Origin: Actinomycetota bacterium
GTDB lineage: Bacteria; Actinomycetota; Actinomycetes; Nanopelagicales; Nanopelagicaceae
Direction: 5' to 3'
Length of the DNA: 64,000 bases
NCBI GenBank assembly: GCA_947449535.1
Contig: CANFRP010000004.1
Location: 1 to 64,000, forward strand
The notes under the pieces are model-generated. The model made no database searches. It saw nothing but the letters and a program-made list of their open reading frames with translations, and was not told where the DNA came from. The first letter of the stretch is position 1; each line of letters begins with the position of its first letter. The position numbers and the translations under genes were made by a program. Of this stretch, positions 1 to 8,390 are shown one piece after another.

Positions 1-16
1 GATACTAGTGAAGGAA

Positions 17-664
17 TTAATCGAAGTCGAAATTCAATAGCTCTCCGGCGCTCATACCTTCGAGAGTTGTGATAACACGCAATCTTTCGTGCGGTGCGAG
101 TTGGAGAATATGTGGAATTCCAATCACTTTCGCACCACTCTCTAGTCCAGCAGTAACCCCGGTTAGCGAATCTTCTAGCACCAAGCATTCCGAGATAGGC
201 ACGTTAAGTTGTCGGGCCGCTTTAACGTAACTCTCCGGGTGCGGTTTAGTTTGCTTCACATCATCGCCCGAGATAGCAACATCGAAATATGTAAATGGAA
301 GTGCGCTCAGCGCCGCTCGAAGCAGGCTACGAGGACTCGCAGTAACCAGAGCTAACGGTGTGCCTTGCTGATGAAGTTCATCAAGTAATTCCAACGCACC
401 CGGCATGAAGTTAAGTGATTGCGACAATTTCTCTTCGGTTAATGCGATCAAGGTTTTGGTGAAAAATTCCGGTGTTTCTAAGTCAACTTTTCCTTGCATG
501 TAAATTCCGACTTTGGTAAGTGGCCCTCCCAGGCAATAAACCTGATCATCCCGAGTCCATTCATAACCATAACGAGCCATCAGCTCAGTTTCGGCTGATA
601 ACCATTGGGGCTCGGAATCGATCAAAGTCCCGTCCATATCGAAGAGGACCGCAGAAAAGGTCAT
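17..664 (-). CDS. HAD-superfamily phosphatase (beta-phosphoglucomutase-like)
   Basis: Cytosolic HAD hydrolase of 215 residues, subfamily IA. Motif I is FDMDGTLID with the nucleophile and acid at Asp9 and Asp11. A threonine-containing motif II (LVTAS), a KPHPESY lysine and the LEDSLTGV acidic motif follow in the expected order, and a helical cap lies between motifs I and II. Such enzymes dephosphorylate or isomerise small sugar phosphates; the substrate cannot be read from sequence. The start codon overlaps the metH stop codon by four bases (ATGA), so it is translationally coupled to metH. HAD genes sit behind metH in other actinobacteria, but a role in methionine or cobalamin metabolism is only inference. 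Confidence 0.9.
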   Translation of the reverse strand: MTFSAVLFDMDGTLIDSEPQWLSAETELMARYGYEWTRDDQVYCLGGPLTKVGIYMQGKVDLETPEFFTKTLIALTEEKLSQSLNFMPGALELLDELHQQGTPLALVTASPRSLLRAALSALPFTYFDVAISGDDVKQTKPHPESYVKAARQLNVPISECLVLEDSLTGVTAGLESGAKVIGIPHILQLAPHERLRVITTLEGMSAGELLNFDFD

Positions 665-3600
665 GTTGCGTTGAAGTATTTAGCTTGAGGGTGGTGCACG
701 ATTATTGCTGAGGTCGATTGCTCAGGATGAAGCTGGAATTCTTCAGAGAGTTGAACCCCGATACGCCCCGGTTCTAGCAGCTCGCAAAGTTCAGTTTGTT
801 GTTCTAGATCAGGACAAGCGGGGTAACCAAATGAGTAACGTGACCCACGATAGCCCTGATCAAGAATCGAAGTTAGTTCTGGGGAATCCTCTTTCGCGAA
901 TCCCATCTCTTCACGAATTCTGGCGTGCCAATGTTCAGCCAAGGCCTCGGTTAATTGCACCGAGAGCCCGTGAAGCTCCATATATTCACGATAACTATTT
1001 GATGCAAATAATTGCGAAATCGCCTCCGACACACTCTGGCCCATGGTGACCACTGTGAATGCAACAGTATCTATTTCGCCCGATTCCTTAGATCGATAGA
1101 AATCACTAAGACATAAACGACGATCTCGGGATTGACGAGGGAAGGTAAAGCGCAGACGCTCCTGACCTTTCTTCTCCCCTTCGTGATGCAAAATAACTAA
1201 ATCATTGCCTTCGCTGTAACAAGGGAAATACCCATAGACAACTGCCGCATTGAGCCACTTCTTTGATTGCACATCGTTAAGAAGAGCACGTAGTCGAGGT
1301 CGACCTTCTTCCTCCACCATTTTTTCGTACTCGCCACGCTTACCTTGCAAACCCCATTGACCCACAAAAAGTGCACGCTCATCGAGCATCCCTAGGTAAT
1401 CCGCTAAAGGTATTCCCTTAACAATTCGGGAGCCAAAGAAGGGAACGCTGGGAAGGGCGTTATCAATCGCAACATCAGATCGCGAGGTATCTGTATTTGG
1501 CTCACGGTTAAGCCGAGTATTGGGTGTTCGACGCTCTTTGAGCGGTGGAAGTGAGACGCCTTCTACTCCGCGCTTGACGCCCATCATGGCATCCATGAGG
1601 CGAAGACCTTCAAAAGCATCCCTTGCGTATCTCACCGTTCCTGCGAATTCTTCCGCTAAATCTTGTTCGACGAAGGTACGTGTGAGCGCTGCTCCTCCAA
1701 GTATTACGGGCCACTTATCAGCCAAACCTCGAGCGCCCAACTCTTGCAAGTTCTCGCGCATGATCACAGTAGATTTTACGAGCAGCCCACTCATACCAAT
1801 GACATCGACCTTCGATGCTTGTGCCGCATCAATAATTTGATTAACTGTCTGCTTAATTCCAATATTGACTGTTGTGTAGCCATTGTTGGAGAGAATAATA
1901 TCGACCAAATTCTTACCGATATCGTGCACATCTCCCTTGACCGTCGCAAGGAGAATCGTTCCCTTGCCTGCGTCGTCACTCTTTTCCATAAATGGTTCAA
2001 GTATTGCGACCGCACTTTTCATAACTTCGGCAGATTGCAATACGAATGGAAGCTGCATCTCACCTTTGCCGAATAGCTCACCTACTGTCTTCATTCCAGA
2101 TAAGAGGTGATCGTTAATGATTGACAATGGTGCCATCCCAACTGCCATGGCCTCTTTGAGATCTTCTTCTAGCCCGACCTTTTCACCGTCGATAATGCGG
2201 CGTTCGAGCCGTTCGGCAAGTGGCAACGCTGCGAGCTCTGCCGCTCGTGTCACTTTGTTGGAGGTAGCTTCTACTCCATCGAAAAGTTCGAGATAGGTTG
2301 AAAGTGGATCGTAAGTGCAATTACCCGCGGGGTCGAAAGTTCGTCGATCATAAACTAGGTCAAGCGCTACTTCGCGTTGGCGTTGTTCGATGCGGGCCAT
2401 CGGAGTGATCTTGGATGGATGGACTATCGCTGAGTCCAAACCCGCCGCTACACATTCGGAGAGAAAGACCGAATTGAGAACAATGCGGGCGGCCGGGTTC
2501 AAACCAAATGAGACATTAGAAACTCCCAATGTGGTCTGTACGCCTGGAAACTCCATCTTTAAATTGCGAATAGCCTGGATGGTTTCAATTCCATCTCGGC
2601 GCGTCTCTTCTTGACCAGTAGCAATCGGGAAAGTGAGGGTATCGATCAAAATATCTCCGACTTTCATCCCCCAGTTATCTACTAAATCATGGATTAATCG
2701 GCGAGCAACTTTCAATTTCCATTCGCAGGTTCGGGCTTGACCTTCTTCATCGATCGTCAACGCAACAACAGCTGCGCCATGCTCAGCTACGAGCGGCATG
2801 ATTTTAGCGAATCGAGATTGCGGTCCATCGCCATCTTCATAATTAACTGAGTTGATAACGCTTCGACCACCGAGATGTTCTAATCCCGCTTTGATCACGG
2901 CGGGCTCTGTTGAATCCAACACAATAGGAAGTGTTGATGCAGTTGCAAAACGTGAAGCGAGTTCTGCCATATCGCGAGCACCGTCGCGACCTACATAGTC
3001 AACCGAGAGATCAAGCATGTGTGCACCGTCGCGGATCTGATCGCGCGCGATTTCTACGCAACTCTGCCAATCCTCGGCAAGTAAGGCATCTCGAAACGCG
3101 CGCGAACCATTGGCATTGGTGCGCTCTCCGATTGACATGTATGTCAGATCTTGTCGGAATGGAACAAATTGGTAGAGCGATGAGGCGCCAATCTCCTCGT
3201 TAACAGATCGTTGCGCTACAACATGGCGATCGAGTTTATTCACTACCGCTTTGAGGTGTTCTGGCGTTGTGCCACAACATCCTCCGACTAAAGAAATTCC
3301 GTATGAATCAACAAAATCTGAGAGATAGGTTGCTAGCTCATCCGGTGAGAGTGGGTATTCCGCGCCATCTTTTCCGAGGATTGGTAAACCTGCATTTGGC
3401 ATCACCGATATACCTGTCGGAGAATTCTTGCTCAATACTCGTAAATGCTCCGACATTTCAGCTGGACCGGTCGCACAATTGAGCCCGATTAAATCTATAT
3501 TGAGTGGCGCAAGCGCATTGAGGGCGGCGCCAATCTCCGATCCCAGCAACATCGTTCCAGTTGTCTCGACTGTAACTTGCGCGATCAAAACAATATCGCG

Positions 3601-4167
3601 GCCGCACTTTTCGATGGCATCGCGAGCACCATTAACAGCGGCTTTTGCTTGCAATAAATCTTGAGTGGTTTCGATAAGTAGCGCATCTGCTCCCCCGTCG
3701 AGTAATCCACGCGAGGCAACCTCATATGCATCTTTGAGGAATGAATATTCAGTGTGACCCAAAGTTGGTAACTTAGTTCCAGGTCCGAGTGAGCCCAACA
3801 CCCATCGAGGCTTTTCCTCAGTTGAATATTCGTCGGCGACTGATCGTGCAATCTCGGCACCGGCGTGAGCTAGCTCGTAAATGCGATCTTCTATTCCATA
3901 TTCGGCCAAGTTCGCCCAATTGGCCCCGAATGTATTTGTTTCAATCGCATCGACGCCAACCTCTAAATATTTGCGATGAACATTTTCGACCATGTCTCTA
4001 CGGGAAACGTTAAGGACTTCATTGCATCCTTCGTGACCTTGAAAATCTTCCAGGGTGGGGTTCTGGGCTTGTAACATTGTTCCCATAGCGCCATCTGCAA
4101 TAACGACACGATGAGCTAATGCGTTCCGCAGGGTTCCAGCTGCCATCGAACTATTCACTGGAATCAT
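661..4167 (-). CDS. metH: Cobalamin-dependent methionine synthase
   Basis: Transfers the methyl group of 5-methyltetrahydrofolate to homocysteine through cobalamin, giving methionine. It is 1168 residues, near full length for the family. Order of domains: homocysteine-binding barrel with zinc ligands Cys231 (GLNCATGP), Cys297 and Cys298 (GGCCGTTPEH); pterin-binding domain from about 340 (GERTNANGSR); B12 cap and Rossmann domain with the DxHxxG cobalt ligand His748 (GDVHDIGKN); then a C-terminal SAM-binding activation domain. All key residues are present, so the enzyme should be active if the cell makes or imports cobalamin. The ATG at 4167 is supported by a TAAACT hexamer seven bases upstream. 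The downstream HAD gene overlaps by four bases. Confidence 0.97.
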   Translation of the reverse strand: MIPVNSSMAAGTLRNALAHRVVIADGAMGTMLQAQNPTLEDFQGHEGCNEVLNVSRRDMVENVHRKYLEVGVDAIETNTFGANWANLAEYGIEDRIYELAHAGAEIARSVADEYSTEEKPRWVLGSLGPGTKLPTLGHTEYSFLKDAYEVASRGLLDGGADALLIETTQDLLQAKAAVNGARDAIEKCGRDIVLIAQVTVETTGTMLLGSEIGAALNALAPLNIDLIGLNCATGPAEMSEHLRVLSKNSPTGISVMPNAGLPILGKDGAEYPLSPDELATYLSDFVDSYGISLVGGCCGTTPEHLKAVVNKLDRHVVAQRSVNEEIGASSLYQFVPFRQDLTYMSIGERTNANGSRAFRDALLAEDWQSCVEIARDQIRDGAHMLDLSVDYVGRDGARDMAELASRFATASTLPIVLDSTEPAVIKAGLEHLGGRSVINSVNYEDGDGPQSRFAKIMPLVAEHGAAVVALTIDEEGQARTCEWKLKVARRLIHDLVDNWGMKVGDILIDTLTFPIATGQEETRRDGIETIQAIRNLKMEFPGVQTTLGVSNVSFGLNPAARIVLNSVFLSECVAAGLDSAIVHPSKITPMARIEQRQREVALDLVYDRRTFDPAGNCTYDPLSTYLELFDGVEATSNKVTRAAELAALPLAERLERRIIDGEKVGLEEDLKEAMAVGMAPLSIINDHLLSGMKTVGELFGKGEMQLPFVLQSAEVMKSAVAILEPFMEKSDDAGKGTILLATVKGDVHDIGKNLVDIILSNNGYTTVNIGIKQTVNQIIDAAQASKVDVIGMSGLLVKSTVIMRENLQELGARGLADKWPVILGGAALTRTFVEQDLAEEFAGTVRYARDAFEGLRLMDAMMGVKRGVEGVSLPPLKERRTPNTRLNREPNTDTSRSDVAIDNALPSVPFFGSRIVKGIPLADYLGMLDERALFVGQWGLQGKRGEYEKMVEEEGRPRLRALLNDVQSKKWLNAAVVYGYFPCYSEGNDLVILHHEGEKKGQERLRFTFPRQSRDRRLCLSDFYRSKESGEIDTVAFTVVTMGQSVSEAISQLFASNSYREYMELHGLSVQLTEALAEHWHARIREEMGFAKEDSPELTSILDQGYRGSRYSFGYPACPDLEQQTELCELLEPGRIGVQLSEEFQLHPEQSTSAIIVHHPQAKYFNAT

Positions 4168-4174
4168 TGAACGA

Positions 4175-4180
4175 AGTTTA
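4175..4180 (-). promoter_or_regulatory. Putative -10 element for leaderless metH
   Basis: On the minus strand TAAACT lies seven bases before the metH ATG with no Shine-Dalgarno sequence, the spacing expected if transcription starts at the start codon. No convincing -35 element is seen. Confidence 0.45.
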
Positions 4181-5431
4181 CTAGAGAGCTAGGCCGAGTA
4201 ATGCATCCACGGTTCGGGCCATAAGGCCTGACTCATTGACCCCTTCATAAGTGGCGAGGGTCTCCTCTGCCCACAAATCGAGGACTTTGAGCGCCTCTGG
4301 TGTGTCAAGATCATTGCTGAGATGGCGAGCAATAGCCTCAAGATGTGGCTCAACAGGTTGAACTAACTCTCGAGCGAGGGCTTGTCGAATTCGAGCAACC
4401 CGCGTGGATGCAGTTGCGAGAACGTCATCACTCCACATTCGATCATCTGAGTATCGACTCTGCATCAGAGCAAATCTAATGATCATGGGATCTACTCCCG
4501 ATAGCAAAAGTTTGGAGACAAAAACCAAGTTTCCTTTGCTTTTGCTCATCTTCTCTCCATCTAGCCCAACCATCCCCGCATGAATAAAGGATTGCGCAAA
4601 TGGTGTTCCGGTAAGAGCCTTGGCTTGGGCAGCGCTCATGAAATGATGCGGGAAGATGAGGTCAGAGCCACCACCTTGAATTGTTATCAGCGAACTACCC
4701 GACGCCCGAAATTTCGAAGTAAGAACTTCTGGACCGATTAAATATCGTAGAGCAATCACCGAGCATTCAATATGCCAACCTGGTCGACCAAAACCATGAG
4801 CTGACTCCCAGCCCGGCTCGCCTTCCTTATTAGCCATCCAGAGCAGCGGATCCAACGCATCTCGCTTGCCAATCCGAAGTGGATCTCCTCCGCGTTCGGC
4901 AAAAATCTCTAGCGCTTTCTCGCGCGAAGTAGGTAGGTCTGAGAGGAATGTAGAGATATCAAAGTAAATATCACCATCAATTTGGTAGGTATATCCATTT
5001 TCTTGCAATCGCGTAATCGCATTTTCCACTAGCGGCATTACATCGGTGACAGCGACAAAATCTTTCGGAGGCAAAATTCGAAGCGCCGTCATATCACTTC
5101 GATATAGATCAACTTGGTCAGCGGCCAATTCTCGCCAATCCATTTTCTCCCTTATGGCGCGTTCTAAGAGCGGATCATCGATATCCGTAATATTTTCCAC
5201 GAAAGAGAGGTGCTTACCCTGCGCTTGCAAATATCGAGATATCAGGTCAAAGGTCAGGTAGGTGGCCGCGTGGCCCAAATGCGTTGCATCGTAGGGAGTA
5301 ATTCCACAGACATACATCCGAATATCTGAAAGCTCTTCAAAATTGCTATTACCGCGGGATGTTTTGAGATTGAGCGCCGGCAATTTCAGGCCATCAATGG
5401 CGGGAAGATAAGTGTTTGGCCAGCTGCGCAT
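4181..5431 (-). CDS. mshC: Cysteine--GlcN-Ins ligase, mycothiol biosynthesis
   Basis: ATP-dependent ligation of cysteine to glucosaminyl-inositol, the third step of mycothiol synthesis. This 416-residue class I synthetase-like protein starts MRSWP, as MshC does. It has the zinc ligand Cys42 (YVCGITPYD), the HLGH nucleotide motif at 51-54, the ATHLGH context that separates MshC from cysteinyl-tRNA synthetase, and GEKMSKSKGN as KMSKS loop. An upstream in-frame ATG would add 23 residues not found in the family. The chosen ATG also has TACTCT six bases upstream, which supports a leaderless start. Its presence argues strongly for an actinobacterium. Upstream lie the SCO1664-like, DUF3090 and histidine-phosphatase genes, a neighbourhood kept in many actinobacteria. 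Confidence 0.95.
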   Translation of the reverse strand: MRSWPNTYLPAIDGLKLPALNLKTSRGNSNFEELSDIRMYVCGITPYDATHLGHAATYLTFDLISRYLQAQGKHLSFVENITDIDDPLLERAIREKMDWRELAADQVDLYRSDMTALRILPPKDFVAVTDVMPLVENAITRLQENGYTYQIDGDIYFDISTFLSDLPTSREKALEIFAERGGDPLRIGKRDALDPLLWMANKEGEPGWESAHGFGRPGWHIECSVIALRYLIGPEVLTSKFRASGSSLITIQGGGSDLIFPHHFMSAAQAKALTGTPFAQSFIHAGMVGLDGEKMSKSKGNLVFVSKLLLSGVDPMIIRFALMQSRYSDDRMWSDDVLATASTRVARIRQALARELVQPVEPHLEAIARHLSNDLDTPEALKVLDLWAEETLATYEGVNESGLMARTVDALLGLAL

Positions 5432-5437
5432 TAGCAA

Positions 5438-5443
5438 AGAGTA
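5438..5443 (-). promoter_or_regulatory. Putative -10 element for leaderless mshC
   Basis: Minus-strand TACTCT ends six bases before the mshC ATG at 5431; no ribosome binding site is visible in the 34-base gap. This favours the shorter mshC start over the upstream in-frame ATG. Confidence 0.45.
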
Positions 5444-5465
5444 ACGGGAACAATGAAAATATTCT

Positions 5466-6149
5466 TTAGTATGGGGGCCAAGGTACGGCGGGCCATTCAT
5501 CGCTGGGTTGCGGCATTCGCTTCTCTGTCAACAATCGTTCAATTCGCAGCCGTAAAGCCGCAATTTCATCCAAACTAATGAGAGTGGATAGGTAATCATC
5601 ATCAATTGATTCGCGAAGTGCTTCGAGTTGGTCTATCTCTTGAATCGAGAGCGAATCCCCGCTCCATCGCCACAGAACGGTGCGCAACTTGTCTTCGGCA
5701 TGAAAGGTAACACCATGGTCACAACCGAAAATTGAACCCTGCGCATCCACAATTAAATGCCCAAATTTCCGGTCAGTATTATTAATAACTGCGTCGAAAA
5801 GCGCCATCTGGCGAAGTTGTGGATGATCGGATTGCCCTAGCTCTACCGCATCAAAATCTTCCGGTGAGTCGATCCAAAGTTGGACCGAACCATCCCCATA
5901 TGGACCGCTACGTAGGATCGTTAATGGGACGAGGTGGAATTTTCCAATTTGCGAGATGTAATAGGCGGCTACTTCTCGAGAAGCAAGATCGCCATCGGGG
6001 AAATCCCACAGGGGTCTTTCGCCAGCTATCGGCTTATAGATCACTTGTATTCCTGGTTCGATTTCGCAGAGAATCGTTGCATTTGAGGCATCTACTAGCC
6101 GTTCTACGACGGTTAGTTCAGCGCTGCGTAACTTATCTTCGATATCCAT
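5466..6149 (-). CDS. SCO1664-family protein (PI3K/PI4K-like fold)
   Basis: About 227 residues resembling the actinobacterial SCO1664 family (TIGR03843), which has a kinase-like fold related to phosphatidylinositol 3/4-kinases and HipA. Recognisable pieces are LVDASNAT near the N terminus, VIYKPIAGERPLWDFPDG (lysine loop), SREVAAYY, and a catalytic-loop-like stretch DAVINNTDRKFGHL followed by GCDHGVTFH. Function is unknown; the conserved Asp and Asn residues suggest phosphotransfer, which is inference. An upstream in-frame ATG at 6173 gives eight more residues. I chose 6149 because it reduces the overlap with the DUF3090 gene. It lies between mshC and DUF3090, part of a conserved mycothiol-linked neighbourhood. 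Confidence 0.8.
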   Translation of the reverse strand: MDIEDKLRSAELTVVERLVDASNATILCEIEPGIQVIYKPIAGERPLWDFPDGDLASREVAAYYISQIGKFHLVPLTILRSGPYGDGSVQLWIDSPEDFDAVELGQSDHPQLRQMALFDAVINNTDRKFGHLIVDAQGSIFGCDHGVTFHAEDKLRTVLWRWSGDSLSIQEIDQLEALRESIDDDYLSTLISLDEIAALRLRIERLLTEKRMPQPSDEWPAVPWPPY

Positions 6150-6696
6150 TTGCACGAGGACACAGGTGTCCATCTACATTGATGGGGAGACCACAAAAAG
6201 GACATGGTTGACGCCCAGCGCTAATTATTGAATCTGCCCGATCACAAAAACTACGAACTTGATTGATCCGCAATCGAAGGCGCAAAAGATCAGGGGCATC
6301 TTCTAGGAGTTCGATCTCTTCATCAGTGAGTAGATCATCAACTGGAAGCTCGCTTATCCCTTGAATATCTATGGTGACTCGTTGGATTTCAGAATCCCAG
6401 GTTATTCCAATGACGCCAACAGTGAACTCTTCATCTATGGGAAATTCCAATGGAGCATTGTCACGGGTGGAAGGTAATGAGAGTTCATCCAAGCTTGCCA
6501 ACTTGCCACGACGTACTTCTCGAAGAAGTTCGCGCAATCTTTGAGAGAGCGCATCTACTTGGGATTTCTCTATCGCAACCGAGTGAAAACCATCTAGTGA
6601 CTGCACCTGCAAGAAGAACTCTCGCTCACCGGGCGCTCCGACAGTACCGACTATGAATCGATCGACACTCTCATGGTGATAAACCATGCGACTCAT
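6133..6696 (-). CDS. DUF3090 family protein
   Basis: 187 residues matching the actinobacterial DUF3090 family (TIGR03847). The N terminus has the typical pattern of FIVGTVGAPGEREFFLQ, then an all-beta-like region, an acidic middle segment (LLTDEEIELLEDAPDLLRLRL) and a C-terminal zinc-ribbon-like tail, CPFCGLPINVDGHLCPR, where three cysteines and a histidine could bind a metal. The biochemical role is not known to me. The start overlaps the upstream phosphatase stop by four bases (ATGA) and the stop overlaps the SCO1664-like gene, so all three are probably made together. Confidence 0.87.
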   Translation of the reverse strand: MSRMVYHHESVDRFIVGTVGAPGEREFFLQVQSLDGFHSVAIEKSQVDALSQRLRELLREVRRGKLASLDELSLPSTRDNAPLEFPIDEEFTVGVIGITWDSEIQRVTIDIQGISELPVDDLLTDEEIELLEDAPDLLRLRLRINQVRSFCDRADSIISAGRQPCPFCGLPINVDGHLCPRANGYRR

Positions 6697-7379
6697 CGCT
6701 TCTTCTTTCCGGGAATCAGCTTAGCTCCGGCTCCCCCGCCAAGTTGTGGGGATGATGGAGTTGATGTCTTCTCCGCTAAATATGAGGTTTCGTTGATCGT
6801 CAAAATAGTGGCTGAATTATTGGAGATTGCAATCGTGGAAAGTGAAGCAGGGTCTATGTTCCAACGTTGAAAGGAATCGATGTGAGCTCCGGAGAAATGG
6901 GCCAGCAGCATTTTGATGACATCTCCATGTGTGCAAATAACTATCTCCTTTCCAGGAGTAGCTACTTCATGAATCGCCAAGACAGCTCGCGCATGCATCT
7001 CCAGAAAACTCTCTCCATCAGGGAAGCGAACAGAACTAGGACGCTTTTGTATTGCCGCCCATAGTGGTTTCTTCGCCAAACTCATCAACCGCTTTCCAGA
7101 CCAGGATCCATAATCCATCTCCTGCATATCTCGAATGATCATGAGCTCTTTTCCACTCGCAGTCGAAAATGGCTTGAGAGTTTGCTTGCACCGCAAAATG
7201 GGACTGGAATAGATTTCAAAGATCTTTAGTGAATTCAAATGCCTGGCAAGTGCTCGACTTTGTGCTTCGCCTCGCTCGGATAACTTCACTGCGTTATCTC
7301 GCCCCGCAAGAATCCCGCGCGCATTGGCCGTGGATTGACCATGGCGAACCAGGTGGATGATCGCTGGTTTACCTGGCAT
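6693..7379 (-). CDS. Histidine phosphatase family protein (MSMEG_4193-like)
   Basis: 228-residue member of the histidine phosphatase (phosphoglycerate mutase) superfamily. The phosphohistidine motif is LVRHGQST near residues 10-17, an ERGEAQS segment follows, and CTHGDVIKMLL supplies the second catalytic histidine. The C terminus is a low-complexity basic tail (GGGAGAKLIPGKKKR). The family is called a putative phosphomutase in actinobacteria, but the substrate is unknown. It is the first gene of the block with DUF3090, SCO1664-like and mshC. The ATG has minus-strand TAACCT six bases upstream and no ribosome binding site, so the transcript is probably leaderless. Confidence 0.88.
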   Translation of the reverse strand: MPGKPAIIHLVRHGQSTANARGILAGRDNAVKLSERGEAQSRALARHLNSLKIFEIYSSPILRCKQTLKPFSTASGKELMIIRDMQEMDYGSWSGKRLMSLAKKPLWAAIQKRPSSVRFPDGESFLEMHARAVLAIHEVATPGKEIVICTHGDVIKMLLAHFSGAHIDSFQRWNIDPASLSTIAISNNSATILTINETSYLAEKTSTPSSPQLGGGAGAKLIPGKKKR

Positions 7380-7385
7380 GAGAGA

Positions 7386-7391
7386 AGGTTA
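7386..7391 (-). promoter_or_regulatory. Putative -10 element for the histidine phosphatase operon
   Basis: Minus-strand TAACCT followed by TCTCTC and the ATG at 7379: six-base spacing typical of leaderless actinobacterial transcripts. No clear -35 element is visible. Confidence 0.5.
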
Positions 7392-7426
7392 CCGAGTCGA
7401 TCACTCATATCTTGACCCCCCATTGC

Positions 7427-7432
7427 TAGTGT
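7427..7432 (+). promoter_or_regulatory. Putative -10 element for the aldo/keto reductase
   Basis: TAGTGT ends seven bases before the ATG at 7440; no Shine-Dalgarno sequence is present. A TTGACC at 7412 is only nine bases away, too close to act as its -35. Confidence 0.4.
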
Positions 7433-7439
7433 GCCGTTC

Positions 7440-8390
7440 ATGGAAAAACGTCCACTCGGAAATTCAGGACTTATGGTCTCCAGACTTGGTCTGGGCACCA
7501 TGACGTGGGGACGCGATACCGACGAATTGGAAGCAGCCGACCAGCTCAAGACTTTTATTGATGCCGGTGGAAGCTTTATTGATACCGCAGCGATTTATGG
7601 TGATGGCGATAGTGAGCGAGTTATCGGTGGTTTTCTCGGAACTCTGGTCAATCGATCCGAGATTACTTTGGCCACCAAAGCCGGAATCTCCTTCGCTTCC
7701 GGCGAGCGACAAGTGTCAAACTCGCGAACAAGTCTCCTCGCCGACCTCGATGCCTCACTCGCCAGATTGGAAGTTGAGTACATCGACCTCTGGCAAATCC
7801 ACACGTGGGATCCGACCGTTCCCCTAGATGAAACATTGAGTGCGCTAGACCATGCAGTCTCCTCTGGGCGAGTTCGTTATGTTGGGGTCTCCAATTTCGT
7901 TGGGTGGCAACTTGCTCGTGCTGCAACTTTGCAGAATCCGCTATTTGGCAAAGCCCCGATAATCTCGATTCAAAATGAATACTCACTAATCAATCGAGCG
8001 GCTGAAAGTGAAGTTATGCCGGCTTGTGATGAGATGAATATCGGGTTCTTAGCTTGGGCGCCCCTAGGTCGTGGAGTACTTACCGGAAAATATCGAAATG
8101 GCATTCCATCTGATTCCAGAGGAGCTGCTCCCCACTTCGCAGGTCATATCGCCCCATATCTTGATGCCAGATCGCGCAAGATTGTTGACGCTGTATGTGT
8201 TGCTGGCGAAGGGTTGGGATATTCACCGATTGAAGTGGCGCTCTCTTGGGTTCGAGATAGTTTTGGCGTCTCAAGCGCAATCATAGGCGCTCGGACCGCG
8301 GCGCAACTTCGTGGCATTCTTACGGTAGAAGAGATAGTGCTTCCCGAACAAGTTCGCGACGCGCTCAATGAAATTTCTGCTGAGAATTAG
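7440..8390 (+). CDS. Aldo/keto reductase
   Basis: Roughly 316-residue NADPH-dependent oxidoreductase with a TIM-barrel aldo/keto reductase fold. N-terminal signature LGNSGLMVSRLGLGTMTWG; catalytic tetrad residues in DTAAIYGDG (Asp and Tyr), TLATKAG (Lys) and WQIHTWD (His); a YVGVSNFVGWQLA strand; and the C-terminal cofactor-binding IIGARTAAQL. It resembles the YajO/Tas-like group, for which the physiological substrate is usually unknown. A GTG at 7431 is an alternative start; ATG at 7440 fits the family start (MEKRPLG) and the upstream TAGTGT. It converges with the M20 peptidase, whose stop overlaps its own by four bases. Confidence 0.92.
   Translation: MEKRPLGNSGLMVSRLGLGTMTWGRDTDELEAADQLKTFIDAGGSFIDTAAIYGDGDSERVIGGFLGTLVNRSEITLATKAGISFASGERQVSNSRTSLLADLDASLARLEVEYIDLWQIHTWDPTVPLDETLSALDHAVSSGRVRYVGVSNFVGWQLARAATLQNPLFGKAPIISIQNEYSLINRAAESEVMPACDEMNIGFLAWAPLGRGVLTGKYRNGIPSDSRGAAPHFAGHIAPYLDARSRKIVDAVCVAGEGLGYSPIEVALSWVRDSFGVSSAIIGARTAAQLRGILTVEEIVLPEQVRDALNEISAEN

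Noticed and set aside
1663-2076. 137-residue plus-strand frame inside metH
   Set aside because: Overlaps the B12-binding region of metH on the other strand; low-complexity and unrelated to any family I recognise.
7412-7417. TTGACC as -35 element for the aldo/keto reductase
   Set aside because: Only nine bases separate it from TAGTGT; a sigma-70-type promoter needs about 17.
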